From: Chryseobacterium gallinarum
Lineage (GTDB): Bacteria; Bacteroidota; Bacteroidia; Flavobacteriales; Weeksellaceae
Length of the DNA: 64,000 bases
Direction: 5' to 3'
Assembly (NCBI RefSeq): GCF_001021975.1
Contig: NZ_CP009928.1
Location: 1,116,001-1,180,000 of the forward strand
Shown: positions 17,442-27,366 of the stretch, piece after piece
Layout of the letters: each line of letters starts with the position of its first letter
Position numbering within the stretch: the stretch's first letter is position 1
Made by a program: the position numbers and the translations under genes
Notes under the pieces: model-generated
Told to the model about the DNA's origin: nothing
Seen by the model: the letters and a program-made list of their open reading frames with translations, nothing else
Database searches by the model: none

Positions 17442-18668
17442 TCATATTACTTTTTGGCCATCAATATAAACATGCTTTGCTTTCAAACTTCCCTGATTAT
17501 AAAGCACATTCTGGAAATTATTAGTTGGGAAAGTCACAAAATCAGCTTTTTTACCAGTTTCCAGTTTTCCTCTGTCTTCAAGGTTAAGGGCAAAAGCTGC
17601 ACGGAAAGTTATTCCTGCTAATACCTCAGCCGTTGATAATTTTTGAAAAGCCGCCAGGATCGAAGCCTGTGTAATTAAATTCCCCATAGGTGCTGACCCG
17701 GGATTCCAATCACTGGCAATGGCTACTATGGCTCCTGCATCCAATAGCTTTCTCGCCGGTGTAAATTTTTCTCCTAATCCCAAACTGGCTCCAGGAAGAG
17801 CGGTCGCCACAGTATCGGATTGTGCTAAATAATCAATATCTTCATCAATGGTAGCTTCCAGATGGTCTGCAGATTTTGCCCCTACTTCTACGGCAATTCT
17901 TGAACTTCCGGGAGTAAATTGATCTGCATGAACGGTAATTTCAAAACCTAAGTCTTTAGTTTTGAGTAAGAATTCTTTACTTTCTTCCGGTTGAAAAGCA
18001 GATTTCTCAATAAAGATATCTACACGGTTTGCCAGGCCTTCCTCTTTTACTTTTGGTAGGATTTCAGTGAGGATATATTGCAGGTATTCCTGGTTACTGC
18101 CTTCAAAATCCCTTGGTTTCAGATGGGCAGAAAGACAAGTGGGAACCAATGTTGCCCGGGTATACTCTTGTGCTTTTTTGATGATCCGGAGCATTTTCAA
18201 TTCATTCTCCACATCAAGGCCATACCCGCTTTTAACTTCAATGGTTGTAATTCCCAGGTCAATAAGGAAATTGATACGTTCCAGCAAAGTTTTTAACAGT
18301 TCTTCTTCTGACGCATTTCTGGTATGTTGTACAGAGCTCCAGATTCCACCTCCACTTTCGGCGATTTCCAGATAGGTTTTTCCGGCATTACGCATGGCAA
18401 AATCATTGGCCCTGTTTCCTCCGAAGCAAATATGGGTATGAGCATCCACAAAAGCCGGCAAAGCTACTTGTTCACCTTCGATTATTTCAATTTCTATTGC
18501 AGGATTTTCATTTTTTAATGCTTCAAAATTTCCGGTTTTCTGAATCGTATTGTTATCTACTACAATTCCTCCATCAACAATTATTTCAAGCTGTTCGTCG
18601 GTAAGTTTCCCTCTCAATGGTAAGTTGGCAAGCGTCACCATCTGTTTGAATGGTCCTATTAATTTCAT
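17442..18668 (-). CDS. hutI: Imidazolonepropionase
   Basis: A 408-residue metal-dependent amidohydrolase of the third step of histidine catabolism, hydrolysing imidazolonepropionate to formiminoglutamate. The zinc-binding pair His77 and His79 is in AFVDAHTHICFGG, followed by NRANDFAMR, which is characteristic for HutI. Further metal-site segments are TIEVKSGYG, VHADQF and IASDWNPGS. The length is normal. It is the first of three co-directional genes with the BCCT transporter and hutG. hutH and hutU are not in the window. Confidence 0.93.
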   Translation of the reverse strand: MKLIGPFKQMVTLANLPLRGKLTDEQLEIIVDGGIVVDNNTIQKTGNFEALKNENPAIEIEIIEGEQVALPAFVDAHTHICFGGNRANDFAMRNAGKTYLEIAESGGGIWSSVQHTRNASEEELLKTLLERINFLIDLGITTIEVKSGYGLDVENELKMLRIIKKAQEYTRATLVPTCLSAHLKPRDFEGSNQEYLQYILTEILPKVKEEGLANRVDIFIEKSAFQPEESKEFLLKTKDLGFEITVHADQFTPGSSRIAVEVGAKSADHLEATIDEDIDYLAQSDTVATALPGASLGLGEKFTPARKLLDAGAIVAIASDWNPGSAPMGNLITQASILAAFQKLSTAEVLAGITFRAAFALNLEDRGKLETGKKADFVTFPTNNFQNVLYNQGSLKAKHVYIDGQKVI

Positions 18669-18851
18669 TTTTTTAGGCTAAAGGTTAGAAAATGAATTTT
18701 ACCGGTTTAAGGTTAATTCAAATTTTATTTTCCTCTCAAAAATACTTAAAATATCCCAATTATTTAAGTCTTATCCGTTACATTTCAACCTCAACATACA
18801 GCTCAGCTTCAATCTGAACCTTTCAACTTTTCAACCTTAACCTAAATTTCC

Positions 18852-18859
18852 TATCTTTG
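18852..18859 (+). promoter_or_regulatory. ruvB promoter, -7 box TATCTTTG
   Basis: An exact TAnnTTTG match 19 bases upstream of the ruvB ATG. The region before it is a pyrimidine-rich stretch of repeated TTTCAACCT-like words with no clear -33 TTG. Confidence 0.5.
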
Positions 18860-18878
18860 AGGTAAATGAAATGAATTA

Positions 18879-19901
18879 ATGCCAGATTTTTTACATCCAG
18901 ATAAGGAAAACTACTCACGCGAGGAGCTGATGCAGGAAGAACAGATACGTCCCCAGAGTTTTAAGGATTTTGCGGGGCAGAGAAAAACGCTGGAAAACCT
19001 TGAAGTTTTCGTTACTGCTGCCAAGAGGCGTGGCGGTGCACTTGATCATGTCCTGTTACATGGTCCGCCGGGCTTAGGGAAAACTACGCTAGCTAATATT
19101 ATTGCCAATGAGCTTGGTGTCAACTGTAAGATTACTTCAGGACCTGTTTTGGATAAACCCGGAAGTTTAGCGGGATTATTAACGAATCTGGAAGAAAATG
19201 ATGTACTTTTCATTGATGAAATCCACCGCTTATCTCCGGTAGTGGAAGAATACCTGTATTCTGCCATGGAAGATTATAAAATCGATATCATGCTGGAGAC
19301 AGGCCCCAATGCCAGAAGTGTCCAAATCGGACTGAATCCTTTTACATTGGTAGGAGCAACCACCAGAAGCGGAATGCTTACAAAGCCTATGCTTGCCAGA
19401 TTCGGTATTCAAAGCAGGCTGGAATACTATTCTATCGAACTTTTGTCTATGATTATTCAGAGAAGTTCCAGAGTTCTGGGGGTGGTTATTTATGAAAATG
19501 CAGCCATAGAAATTGCAAGAAGGAGCCGGGGAACTCCCAGAATTGCCAATGCGCTGCTGAGAAGGGTACGTGATTTTGCGGAGATCAAAGGTAATGGGGA
19601 AATTGAAATCAATATTACAAAATATGCTCTTGATTCTTTGAATGTGGATGAGTTTGGCCTTGATGAAATGGATAACAAAATCATGCGTGTCATGATCGAG
19701 AATTTCAAAGGAAAGCCTGTAGGAATTTCCGCACTGGCAACTTCCATAGGGGAAAATCCTGAAACCCTGGAAGAGGTATACGAGCCGTTTCTGATCCAGG
19801 AGGGATTTATTATCAGGACACCAAGGGGAAGGGAAGTAACAGAAAAAGCATATCAGCATTTAAATATTACAAGACCAAAAAATCCCGGAGAACTTTTCTG
19901 A
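18879..19901 (+). CDS. ruvB: Holliday junction DNA helicase RuvB
   Basis: A 340-residue AAA+ motor that drives branch migration with RuvA. Walker A GPPGLGKT is at 62-69, Walker B FIDEIHRL begins near 111, and [18 protein letters not shown] carries sensor 1 and the arginine finger region. A C-terminal winged helix ends in HLNITRP. Length and motifs are canonical. The first of four co-directional genes, it is 35 bases upstream of the PaiB-like gene. Confidence 0.97.
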   Translation: MPDFLHPDKENYSREELMQEEQIRPQSFKDFAGQRKTLENLEVFVTAAKRRGGALDHVLLHGPPGLGKTTLANIIANELGVNCKITSGPVLDKPGSLAGLLTNLEENDVLFIDEIHRLSPVVEEYLYSAMEDYKIDIMLETGPNARSVQIGLNPFTLVGATTRSGMLTKPMLARFGIQSRLEYYSIELLSMIIQRSSRVLGVVIYENAAIEIARRSRGTPRIANALLRRVRDFAEIKGNGEIEINITKYALDSLNVDEFGLDEMDNKIMRVMIENFKGKPVGISALATSIGENPETLEEVYEPFLIQEGFIIRTPRGREVTEKAYQHLNITRPKNPGELF

Positions 19902-19936
19902 TTTAAGGATTAAAGTTAAATTTAAGCTAAAAGTAA

Positions 19937-20548
19937 ATGTTTGTACCTAAATTATACAAAAGTGATGATAAGCAGCTGATGAAGGAAATTATCAGAGAAA
20001 ATGCTTTTGCATTGCTTATTTCATCTGTTGATAAGATTCGTGCGACTCATTCCATGATGATGCTGAACGAGGATGATCCTGAAAATGCTTATATTGAAAC
20101 CCATATTTCCAGGGCTAATCCTCAGGCAAAAATTTTAAAAAACGGAGATGAAGTCCTTTGTGATTTTCTTGGCGCCCACACTTATATTTCCAGCAGCTGG
20201 TATGACCATATCAATGTTTCTACATGGAATTATGAAGCAGTACAGATTTACGGAAAAGTTGAATTGATGAGCAATAATGAACTGTATATTCATTTGGAAA
20301 AGCTAACCTCAAAATATGAAAAATTCCAGCAGTGTCCTATGATGGTGAAAGATATGGGAAAAGAATTTGTGGAAAAGGAAATGAAGGGAGCATTGGGCAT
20401 TAAAATCATTCCGACAGAAATATTTATCAAGCAAAAGCTGTCTCAAAATAGAAAAGAAAATGATTTTCAGAATATCATTTCCCATCTGGAGCAGGCGGAT
20501 GATAATGCCAGGAAAATTGCTGAGAAAATGAAACTAATGAAAAAATAA
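19937..20548 (+). CDS. FMN-binding negative transcriptional regulator, PaiB-like
   Basis: A 203-residue protein with the split-barrel flavin-binding fold of the PaiB family. Marks include the opening MFVPKLYKSDD, THSMMMLNED, HISRANPQAK, and SSSWYDHINVSTWNYEAVQ, the family's most conserved segment. PaiB of Bacillus represses sporulation and degradative enzyme genes (known for the family), but the role in Flavobacteriia is not established. It lacks an obvious DNA-binding helix-turn-helix. It is 35 bases after ruvB and 13 before the hydrolase gene. Confidence 0.85.
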   Translation: MFVPKLYKSDDKQLMKEIIRENAFALLISSVDKIRATHSMMMLNEDDPENAYIETHISRANPQAKILKNGDEVLCDFLGAHTYISSSWYDHINVSTWNYEAVQIYGKVELMSNNELYIHLEKLTSKYEKFQQCPMMVKDMGKEFVEKEMKGALGIKIIPTEIFIKQKLSQNRKENDFQNIISHLEQADDNARKIAEKMKLMKK

Positions 20549-20561
20549 TCAAAATATACAT

Positions 20562-21428
20562 ATGAAGCTATATCCAATACAATGTGGAAAATTTAAACTG
20601 GACGGCGGTGCAATGTTTGGAGTCGTCCCAAAGAGTCTGTGGGAAAAAACAAATCCGGCAGACGAAAAAAACCTGATCGAACTGGGAACCCGTTCCCTGC
20701 TCATAGAAGACGGCAAAAAACTAATCCTGGTAGACTGTGGCCTTGGCAACAAACAGGATGATAAATTCTTTGGACACTACTCTCTTTGGGGAGACGATAA
20801 CCTGGATAAAAATTTAAAGAAATACGGTTTTGTAAAAGAGGATATTACAGATGTATTCCTTACCCACCTTCATTTTGATCACTGTGGTGGTGCTATAGAA
20901 TGGAATGATGACAGAACCGGCTACAGACCGGCTTTTAAAAATGCACAATTCTGGACGAATGAAAATCACTGGCAATGGGCAACAGAACCTAATGCAAGAG
21001 AAAAGGCCAGCTTCCTGAAAGAAAATATTATTCCGATGCAGGAAAGCGGACAGTTGAACTTTTTACCTCTTCCTGCCACGGGAAATTACGGTTTTGCTCC
21101 CGATCTTAAAATGGACGTGATCTTTGTAGACGGACATACTGAAAAGCAAATGCTTCCTGTCATTCAATATCAGGAGAAAACAGTTGTTTTTGCAGCAGAC
21201 CTTATTCCTACCGCAGGCCATATCAACCAGGTATATGTAATGGGATATGATACCAGACCTCTTTTAACATTGGAAGAAAAAGGAAAGTTCCTTAAACAAT
21301 GTGTAGATAATGAATACCTCCTGTTCTTTGAGCACGATGCTCATAACGAGCTGGCAAGTCTTAAAATGACAGACAAAGGGGTAAGACTTGATGAGACGTT
21401 TAGTTTTAATGATGTTTTTGGATATTAA
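20562..21428 (+). CDS. MBL-fold metallo-hydrolase
   Basis: A 288-residue metallo-beta-lactamase fold protein. The metal motif THLHFDHCGG gives His102, His104, Asp106 and His107, and later ligands are likely the His in DGHTEKQM and the Asp in FAADLIPTAGH. The pattern (DCGLGNK, then HLHFDHCGG) resembles the quorum-quenching lactonase-like and AidC/AttM-type group, but the substrate cannot be read from sequence. There is no signal peptide, so it should act in the cytoplasm. It overlaps neither neighbour and precedes coaE by only nine bases, so it is likely co-transcribed with it. Confidence 0.88.
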   Translation: MKLYPIQCGKFKLDGGAMFGVVPKSLWEKTNPADEKNLIELGTRSLLIEDGKKLILVDCGLGNKQDDKFFGHYSLWGDDNLDKNLKKYGFVKEDITDVFLTHLHFDHCGGAIEWNDDRTGYRPAFKNAQFWTNENHWQWATEPNAREKASFLKENIIPMQESGQLNFLPLPATGNYGFAPDLKMDVIFVDGHTEKQMLPVIQYQEKTVVFAADLIPTAGHINQVYVMGYDTRPLLTLEEKGKFLKQCVDNEYLLFFEHDAHNELASLKMTDKGVRLDETFSFNDVFGY

Positions 21429-21437
21429 TTTTTGATT

Positions 21438-22067
21438 ATGGAAGAATTGCATTCAGAAACACAAAAAAAAGAACCTGAACCAGCGCCCAAAATTATTGGG
21501 TTAACAGGAGGTATCGGCTCAGGAAAAACAACAGTAGCCCGGTTTATTGAAGAATTCGGTTTTCCGGTGTATTATTCTGATGACAGAGCTAAAACCATTG
21601 TTAATGACAATGAGAATTTGAAAATAAAAATAAAGGAATTATTAGGAGATGAGGCTTATGATGAGAACGGTCTTTACGACAGGAAGTTTGTTGCAGGTAA
21701 AGTTTTCAACAATAAAGAATTGCTTCATCAGCTCAATGAAATCATCCATCCTGCCGTACGCCTTGATTTTGAAGATTGGGTAAGAAAGCAGACGAAATAT
21801 CTGGTTTTTAAAGAAACCGCTTTGCTATTTGAATTAAAGCTCAACAGGCAGTGTTATAAGTCCCTTTTGGTAACTGCTGAAGATAATATTAGAATCAAAA
21901 GGGTAATGGACAGGGATGGTAAAACCTATCGTGAGGTAGAAGCCGTTATGGAAAAACAAATGCCTGAGAAAGATAAAATTAAAATGGCAGATTGCATCAT
22001 TTATAACAATACCAATCTGGAAGAACTAAAAGAGCAGACCGAAAGGATTGTGTTTAATATTGAATAA
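21438..22067 (+). CDS. coaE: Dephospho-CoA kinase
   Basis: A P-loop kinase catalysing the last step of coenzyme A synthesis, phosphorylating the 3' hydroxyl of dephospho-CoA. The P-loop GGIGSGKT is at 24-31, followed by the family segments VYYSDDRAK, EIIHPAVR and RDGKTYREVEAVMEKQMPE. ATG 21438 is chosen over a TTG two codons upstream. The roughly 17-residue charged N-terminal extension before the P-loop strand is longer than usual. The gene is followed immediately by a strong terminator. Confidence 0.94.
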   Translation: MEELHSETQKKEPEPAPKIIGLTGGIGSGKTTVARFIEEFGFPVYYSDDRAKTIVNDNENLKIKIKELLGDEAYDENGLYDRKFVAGKVFNNKELLHQLNEIIHPAVRLDFEDWVRKQTKYLVFKETALLFELKLNRQCYKSLLVTAEDNIRIKRVMDRDGKTYREVEAVMEKQMPEKDKIKMADCIIYNNTNLEELKEQTERIVFNIE

Positions 22068-22070
22068 TAA

Positions 22071-22101
22071 AAACTCGTCAGAAAAGTTTCTGACGAGTTT
22101 T
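22071..22101 (+). terminator. Terminator of the ruvB-coaE run
   Basis: A perfect 14-bp stem (22071-22084 with 22087-22100) with a two-base spacer and flanking A and T tracts, directly after the coaE stop. Confidence 0.85.
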
Positions 22102-22111
22102 ATTGATAAGC

Positions 22112-22137
22112 AAAAGCCCTCATATAAGAGGGCTTTT
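22112..22137. terminator. Second hairpin, terminator for the opposing metallopeptidase gene
   Basis: A 10-bp stem AAAAGCCCTC/GAGGGCTTTT (22112-22121 with 22128-22137). It lies 17 bases past the stop of the minus-strand gene ending at 22154. Confidence 0.7.
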
Positions 22138-22153
22138 ACCATATAAATAATGC

Positions 22154-25100
22154 TTATTCTTTGATGAATTTCTTTTGCGCTGTCCTGCCATTGTCATCGA
22201 TATCAATGATATACACTCCATTAATCAATCTGCTTACATTGATCTGATTGTTCAGTAATATACCATTAGCTACCACCTGGCCCACTGCATCATAAATCTT
22301 ATAATTCGCTTTCTTACTGATATTCTTGACGTACAATACTGAACTTACCGGATTAGGATAAATAAGAATATCGGTCTGATTGATAGGGTTAGGAATAACC
22401 TTTCTGGAAATCCTTACGGAGTAATCCTCTACTTCTCCATTCGCAAAATTGACACAATTCACCGGAATTCCATCTCTTTGCATAGCAACCCTCATAACGA
22501 CATATTTATAGTCTGTCATACTTACAAAAGCATCTGTAGGTACACTGAATGTTCCTGTTACCGGGCTGGTGGTATTAGGAGGAGAAGTAAATACTCTTTC
22601 ATTGATATCAAATTCACCGTTTCTGTTAAAATCAATCCAAACGGCTATTCCCTCATTATGATTTGTTCCCGTCCATTTCTTTTCTATAGTGATCTCATTA
22701 TTCACAGATCCTTGGATAAGCTCTATAAAAGTTTTGGGCACCCCGGTATAATCGGTATACGTAGATGCACCGGAAGTATTTTCCATAACGGGTTTACCAT
22801 TTGGTTTAACAGTAACCTTGGAAATATGCTCACTTGCGGAGCTTACGGATGACATTATGCAGTAAGTCACCGTAGGAGTAGTGAAATAATACGGAGGGGT
22901 AAAGCTTCCCGGTGTTCCGTTACAGATATTGGCAACCTGCATTTCGTATTTCGTCAATTCTGTTAATCCGGTCAGTTTATAAGTATTGGTTGGCACCTGA
23001 ATGGTTGTCCAGCTTGGAATTCCTACTTTTCTATACCTTAAAATATATGTTGCCCCAGGGAAAGGATCCCATTTAATGTCTGCCGTTGTAGGCAATAATT
23101 GAGTAATTGTCAGCCCTGGCGGGGGAAGTTCACATATTCTTTCTGTTGTAAATACTTTTGGGTTTGAATATGGATTCGGAGAGCTTTCTCCGGCACACTG
23201 GCTGGCAATTTGTACTTCGTAGGTAGTATAAGGGTCCAGGCCACCCAATGTATAGGTATTAGCGGGAGATGCAGGCAGTGATATTACCGGATTCGGCCAT
23301 CCTGTTGTTCCAACTTTTCTCCATCGCATAATATAGGATACGCCCGCTATGGCCGGATTCCAGGTTACTAAGGCTGAATTTGCAGTGATGTTACTAATAG
23401 TAACGTTCGGAGGAGCGGGATCGCATCTTGTAGTAAAAGTATTAATAGGGGTAAATGTACCCGGAGTAATTCCGCAGTTCGCTGCAACCTGTACTTCATA
23501 GGTGGTGGATGGAAGTAAGTTTGTTAATGTATAGGGAACATTCGAAACATATACACTTGTCCATGTTGTTGTACCTTGTACTCTGTATTGTAAAAGGTAG
23601 GTAAGATTATTTGTTGCTGCCGACCAGTTAGCAACTGCAGAATTATGAGTAATTGTAGTAAATGTCAACCCGGTTGGTGTTGCTGTACTACAAGGTTTCA
23701 GTTTCACAGCATAATCTTCTACTTCACCGTTTATAGCATTCTGACACATCACAGGGGCACTTGTACGTCGTAATACCACTCGCATTGTCGTCGTCAAAGG
23801 TCCCGAATAGGCATTTGCCGGGACAGGGAATGTTGCAGTAACAGGTGTTGTAGTATTCGCTGAAGAAATTAAAATTCTTTCCGAATTATCAAACTGTCCG
23901 TTTCTGTCAAAATCAATCCATGCTGTAACTGCGGCATTATTGGTGGTGCCTGTCCAGCCTTTTGAAACCGAAATTTTATTATTCACAGAACCAATTTCCA
24001 GGGTAATTAAAGTAGCCGGTGTAGTATAGCTTATATAGTTGGTTTGTACAGAATTGTTACTCATAACCGGCAATGCAGGGTTTACCGGCGTAACGGTCAC
24101 ATTTGAAATATGCTCATTAGTACCTGTACCCGTCATTGGACAATAAGACAACGGAGGGGTTGTAAATTGTTGAGAAGGAGAAAATGCACCTTGTGTTCCG
24201 TTGCATTTTGTAGATACCTGAACCTCATATTGGGTTTGTTCTGTCAGGTTCAAAATAGTATAATTATTACCTGGTGCCGGAACAGGATTTATAGTAGTCC
24301 ATGCAGTTGTCCCTACTTTTCTATATCTTAACACATAAGTAGCCCCTGTGGTAGCTGCCCAGGAAACATTGGCTGATGTAGGAGTAAGATTTGTAATGCT
24401 GATGTTGGAAGGAGCTGCATTTGTACACGGCTGCATGTCAATCAGCTTCACGGCATAATCTTCTACTTCTCCATTCGTAAAAGTACCACAGGCATTTGGT
24501 GAACTCGAATCTCTCAATACTACCCGCATACGGGTTGTCAACGGACCGGCGTAAGCTGTTGCAGGTACCGTGAATGTTCCTGTCACCGGAGTCGTTGTAT
24601 TATTGGCACCATTTAGAATTCTTTCACTGGTTTCAAAGGTTCCGTTTTTATTAAAATCTATCCATACACTTACTGCTTTACTGCTCAAACCGGCAGGCCA
24701 TGATTTTGAAACAGTAATACTATTATTTACCGTTCCTCTTACCAGGGTAATTAGTTTTGTTGTATCACCGGAATAATCTGTATAATTATTTGCTCCTGAA
24801 CTATTGCTCATTGTATAAGAATTCACAGGCACCACCGTTACGTTTGAAATGTAGCCCAGATCGGTATTGCTGGAAGTAGCCGGACAATATGGAGTCATAA
24901 AAACTGTAATGGCAGAAAAATTGCCCGTAACTCCTGAACATACATTTGCTATACGGACTTCGTAGTGGGTACCGGCTGTTAAACCTGTAAGCGTTACCGT
25001 ATTGGTTGTAGGTGCCGGCGTATAGGTAGTCCAGTTTGCAGTTCCTGCTACCCGGTACTGAACCACATATGTAGCATTGAATGAAGGGTTCCAGGTAACT

Positions 25101-27133
25101 GTTGCCATAGTTTGCGTTATAGCAGACACCTGCACTCCTCCCGGAGGGTTGGTGGTACAGACCGGTAAAGTATCTATCGCGGCTGTTCCTATTGCATAAA
25201 ATACATTATTGATTGCGCTTATCCTAATTTTTGCAGTTCCTCCAACTGTTAACGGGAAAGAACTGAAATCCAGGGATTCACTTCCATCATTGGGGGTGGA
25301 AGCCGCAACGACGTTCCAGGTTGCTCCGTTATCCGTAGTAAAATCTATTTTTACATTTGCAACATTATAAGGAGCCGCATTGGTATTCATTACGTCCCAG
25401 GTTACGCTGGTAGGACCATTATTATAGATGGTAGCAGGGTTTACTTTGAACGGGCCGTTGTTTCCTACGATAATAGTTTGTGTTGCACTCTGAGTCTGCT
25501 GTTGATTGGCGACTGGATTATTATCTCTTGCTGTTATTGTAAACTTGGTTGTTCTTGCAACAGTAGATACAGCTTCCCATAGGTTATTGGAATTGTTTAA
25601 AACGCCAGCCAGTACTGAGGACAGTCTTGGAAAATAACGGGTAGGACTATTAGATGGTGCTACGGATCTAAAAGATGGCCCCGTTGCAGTATTTCCTAAA
25701 TTGGCATTATTTATTACTTCGTTAGCAATATCTACTTCTTCCCAATTAAAGGTCATAGGATCATTCTCAGCATCTGTAACAGATGCTGTCAAAACAAAAG
25801 CCGTCCCTTTTGGAATATTATATGTCGTAAGTGGAGCAATTACCGGAGGGGTATTTATAATATTTGTTTCTACATCACATGTTTTACTGACCAGATTTGC
25901 CTGAATCTGGGTAATATTGGTAACATTAAAATAAGGGTCAGAATTCGCCTGCACATCTGTAGTTGCTCCCGTAATACCGGCATACCCCATAATACTGGAT
26001 CCTGATCCTGGTTCCACACTGGTAGAAGAGCCCAACTGAGGAGCTGAATAGGAAAAACTATGTACTCCTCCCAGCTGATGGCCAATTTCATGAGCTACAT
26101 AATCTATATCAAATTTGTCCCCGACAGGAGGGCTATTGCCTGGAGAGGTCCAACCAGAACCTTTATCATGGGTTCCAGGTGACACATTATCCCGGCATAT
26201 ACAACCTACACATCCTGCATTTCCTCCTGCTCCCGGAGGAGCAAATAAATGCCCTATATCATAGTTTGCATTTCCAACTGCTGAAGTAATTACATTCTGC
26301 ACCTGAGAATTCCAACCTACAATACCATTTGCAGTTCCGCCTTCCGTTGAAGAATAAGGATCAGTACTTGCATTGGTATAAATTAAGCCTGGATAATTTT
26401 GCAGGTTCAGATGTACTGCAAAATCTTTTTCATACACCCCGTTTATTCTTGTAAGTGTTGCGTTCATAGCGGCTAGTGCTCCTGCTACAGTTCCTCCATG
26501 GTATTGGGTATATTCACCACAAACACTTAAGGCTAGCCTTAGTGTCCTGTATTTTCTATCTGAAGATCTGGCAAAATCGCCCGGTTGATTTTTAAAAGAT
26601 GATCCTGCCTGATAAAGTTTTTCTATTTCATGTTTACTGGCATCGGATTCTTCTGTTGAACATAGGAAACCTTTTTTACCTCCTTCTGTCTTTTGATGAA
26701 CACTGTAAACTGTTTTACTGGTATTGGCCGGCTCAATGAATTCATATCCTCCTTCCTTAATAATCATAGATTGAAAATCATCAGGAGCTAAACTGAACCT
26801 TACATATTTGGAAGGATCATCAATCCCTACCCCTACATATGAGCTCAATTGATATTGTTCTGCTAATTCTTTCACTACTACCGGAAAACTATACACAGAA
26901 AACTTTTCCAATTTTCCATTTAACGTAGGTAAAGATATGACTACAGGTTTTGCATTTTTCCCTGTTTCCTGTGCTTTTGCTAATTGAGATTTTAACAATG
27001 AGATATCTAATGTATAATAGTTCCTGCCCGTTGAACTATTTTTAGTGCCTTTTTCCCCGGATGTAACTGTCCATTGTGACGGGACTATTGCGAACAAACA
27101 AAAGAAAAAGAAAGAAGTAAAAATTTTCTTCAT
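22154..27133 (-). CDS. Secreted reprolysin-like metallopeptidase with FN3 and GEVED repeats, T9SS cargo
   Basis: A 1659-residue protein. A signal peptide (about 1-19) is followed by a propeptide-like region. The zincin catalytic domain has HEIGHQLGGVH at 348-358 (three His ligands and catalytic Glu349) and a Met-turn region at SSIMGYAG. After a PKD/cadherin-like region come five fibronectin type III domains, each starting with Cys-x(4-6)-Pro, interleaved with three GEVED domains ending GEVEDYAVKL or GEVEDYSVRI. The last 75 residues are a T9SS type A sorting domain (ILIYPNPVSSVLYVKN...). It is exported by Sec and then T9SS to the surface or medium. Its C-terminal third is nearly the same as that of the next gene. 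Confidence 0.9.
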   Translation of the reverse strand: MKKIFTSFFFFCLFAIVPSQWTVTSGEKGTKNSSTGRNYYTLDISLLKSQLAKAQETGKNAKPVVISLPTLNGKLEKFSVYSFPVVVKELAEQYQLSSYVGVGIDDPSKYVRFSLAPDDFQSMIIKEGGYEFIEPANTSKTVYSVHQKTEGGKKGFLCSTEESDASKHEIEKLYQAGSSFKNQPGDFARSSDRKYRTLRLALSVCGEYTQYHGGTVAGALAAMNATLTRINGVYEKDFAVHLNLQNYPGLIYTNASTDPYSSTEGGTANGIVGWNSQVQNVITSAVGNANYDIGHLFAPPGAGGNAGCVGCICRDNVSPGTHDKGSGWTSPGNSPPVGDKFDIDYVAHEIGHQLGGVHSFSYSAPQLGSSTSVEPGSGSSIMGYAGITGATTDVQANSDPYFNVTNITQIQANLVSKTCDVETNIINTPPVIAPLTTYNIPKGTAFVLTASVTDAENDPMTFNWEEVDIANEVINNANLGNTATGPSFRSVAPSNSPTRYFPRLSSVLAGVLNNSNNLWEAVSTVARTTKFTITARDNNPVANQQQTQSATQTIIVGNNGPFKVNPATIYNNGPTSVTWDVMNTNAAPYNVANVKIDFTTDNGATWNVVAASTPNDGSESLDFSSFPLTVGGTAKIRISAINNVFYAIGTAAIDTLPVCTTNPPGGVQVSAITQTMATVTWNPSFNATYVVQYRVAGTANWTTYTPAPTTNTVTLTGLTAGTHYEVRIANVCSGVTGNFSAITVFMTPYCPATSSNTDLGYISNVTVVPVNSYTMSNSSGANNYTDYSGDTTKLITLVRGTVNNSITVSKSWPAGLSSKAVSVWIDFNKNGTFETSERILNGANNTTTPVTGTFTVPATAYAGPLTTRMRVVLRDSSSPNACGTFTNGEVEDYAVKLIDMQPCTNAAPSNISITNLTPTSANVSWAATTGATYVLRYRKVGTTAWTTINPVPAPGNNYTILNLTEQTQYEVQVSTKCNGTQGAFSPSQQFTTPPLSYCPMTGTGTNEHISNVTVTPVNPALPVMSNNSVQTNYISYTTPATLITLEIGSVNNKISVSKGWTGTTNNAAVTAWIDFDRNGQFDNSERILISSANTTTPVTATFPVPANAYSGPLTTTMRVVLRRTSAPVMCQNAINGEVEDYAVKLKPCSTATPTGLTFTTITHNSAVANWSAATNNLTYLLQYRVQGTTTWTSVYVSNVPYTLTNLLPSTTYEVQVAANCGITPGTFTPINTFTTRCDPAPPNVTISNITANSALVTWNPAIAGVSYIMRWRKVGTTGWPNPVISLPASPANTYTLGGLDPYTTYEVQIASQCAGESSPNPYSNPKVFTTERICELPPPGLTITQLLPTTADIKWDPFPGATYILRYRKVGIPSWTTIQVPTNTYKLTGLTELTKYEMQVANICNGTPGSFTPPYYFTTPTVTYCIMSSVSSASEHISKVTVKPNGKPVMENTSGASTYTDYTGVPKTFIELIQGSVNNEITIEKKWTGTNHNEGIAVWIDFNRNGEFDINERVFTSPPNTTSPVTGTFSVPTDAFVSMTDYKYVVMRVAMQRDGIPVNCVNFANGEVEDYSVRISRKVIPNPINQTDILIYPNPVSSVLYVKNISKKANYKIYDAVGQVVANGILLNNQINVSRLINGVYIIDIDDNGRTAQKKFIKE

Positions 27134-27163
27134 AGTTTCGTTTAATATTTTGTATTAATCATA

Positions 27164-27171
27164 CAAAACTA
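27164..27171 (-). promoter_or_regulatory. Promoter of the 1659-residue metallopeptidase gene, -7 box TAGTTTTG
   Basis: A TAnnTTTG match on the minus strand, 30 bases ahead of the start codon. The following GATTAATA leader word is shared with the neighbouring 1478-residue gene. Confidence 0.5.
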
Positions 27172-27319
27172 AATCTTTTTATATCAACAAGCAATGCTAA
27201 AGCCGTTTTTAATGAAAAATCAATAATAAAACACATTAAAAGTTTAAAATATTCACAATTTATTAATGTTTGAATGATATTTTAAACAATCACCCGTTAA
27301 AAACGGGTCCATAAAAAAA

Positions 27320-27347
27320 ATAAGCCCCCGGAAATGGAGGCTTATTC
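27320..27347 (-). terminator. Terminator of the 1478-residue T9SS protein gene
   Basis: An eight-base outer stem AATAAGCC/GGCTTATT, with two further CC/GG pairs across one mismatch and a GGAAAT-type loop. It lies 20 bases past the stop. Confidence 0.7.
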
Positions 27348-27366
27348 TATTTGAAATTTACATTAT

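Noticed and set aside
19230..19859. 209-codon open frame opposite ruvB
   Set aside because: Antisense to a canonical RuvB gene, Cys/His-rich random composition, no promoter.
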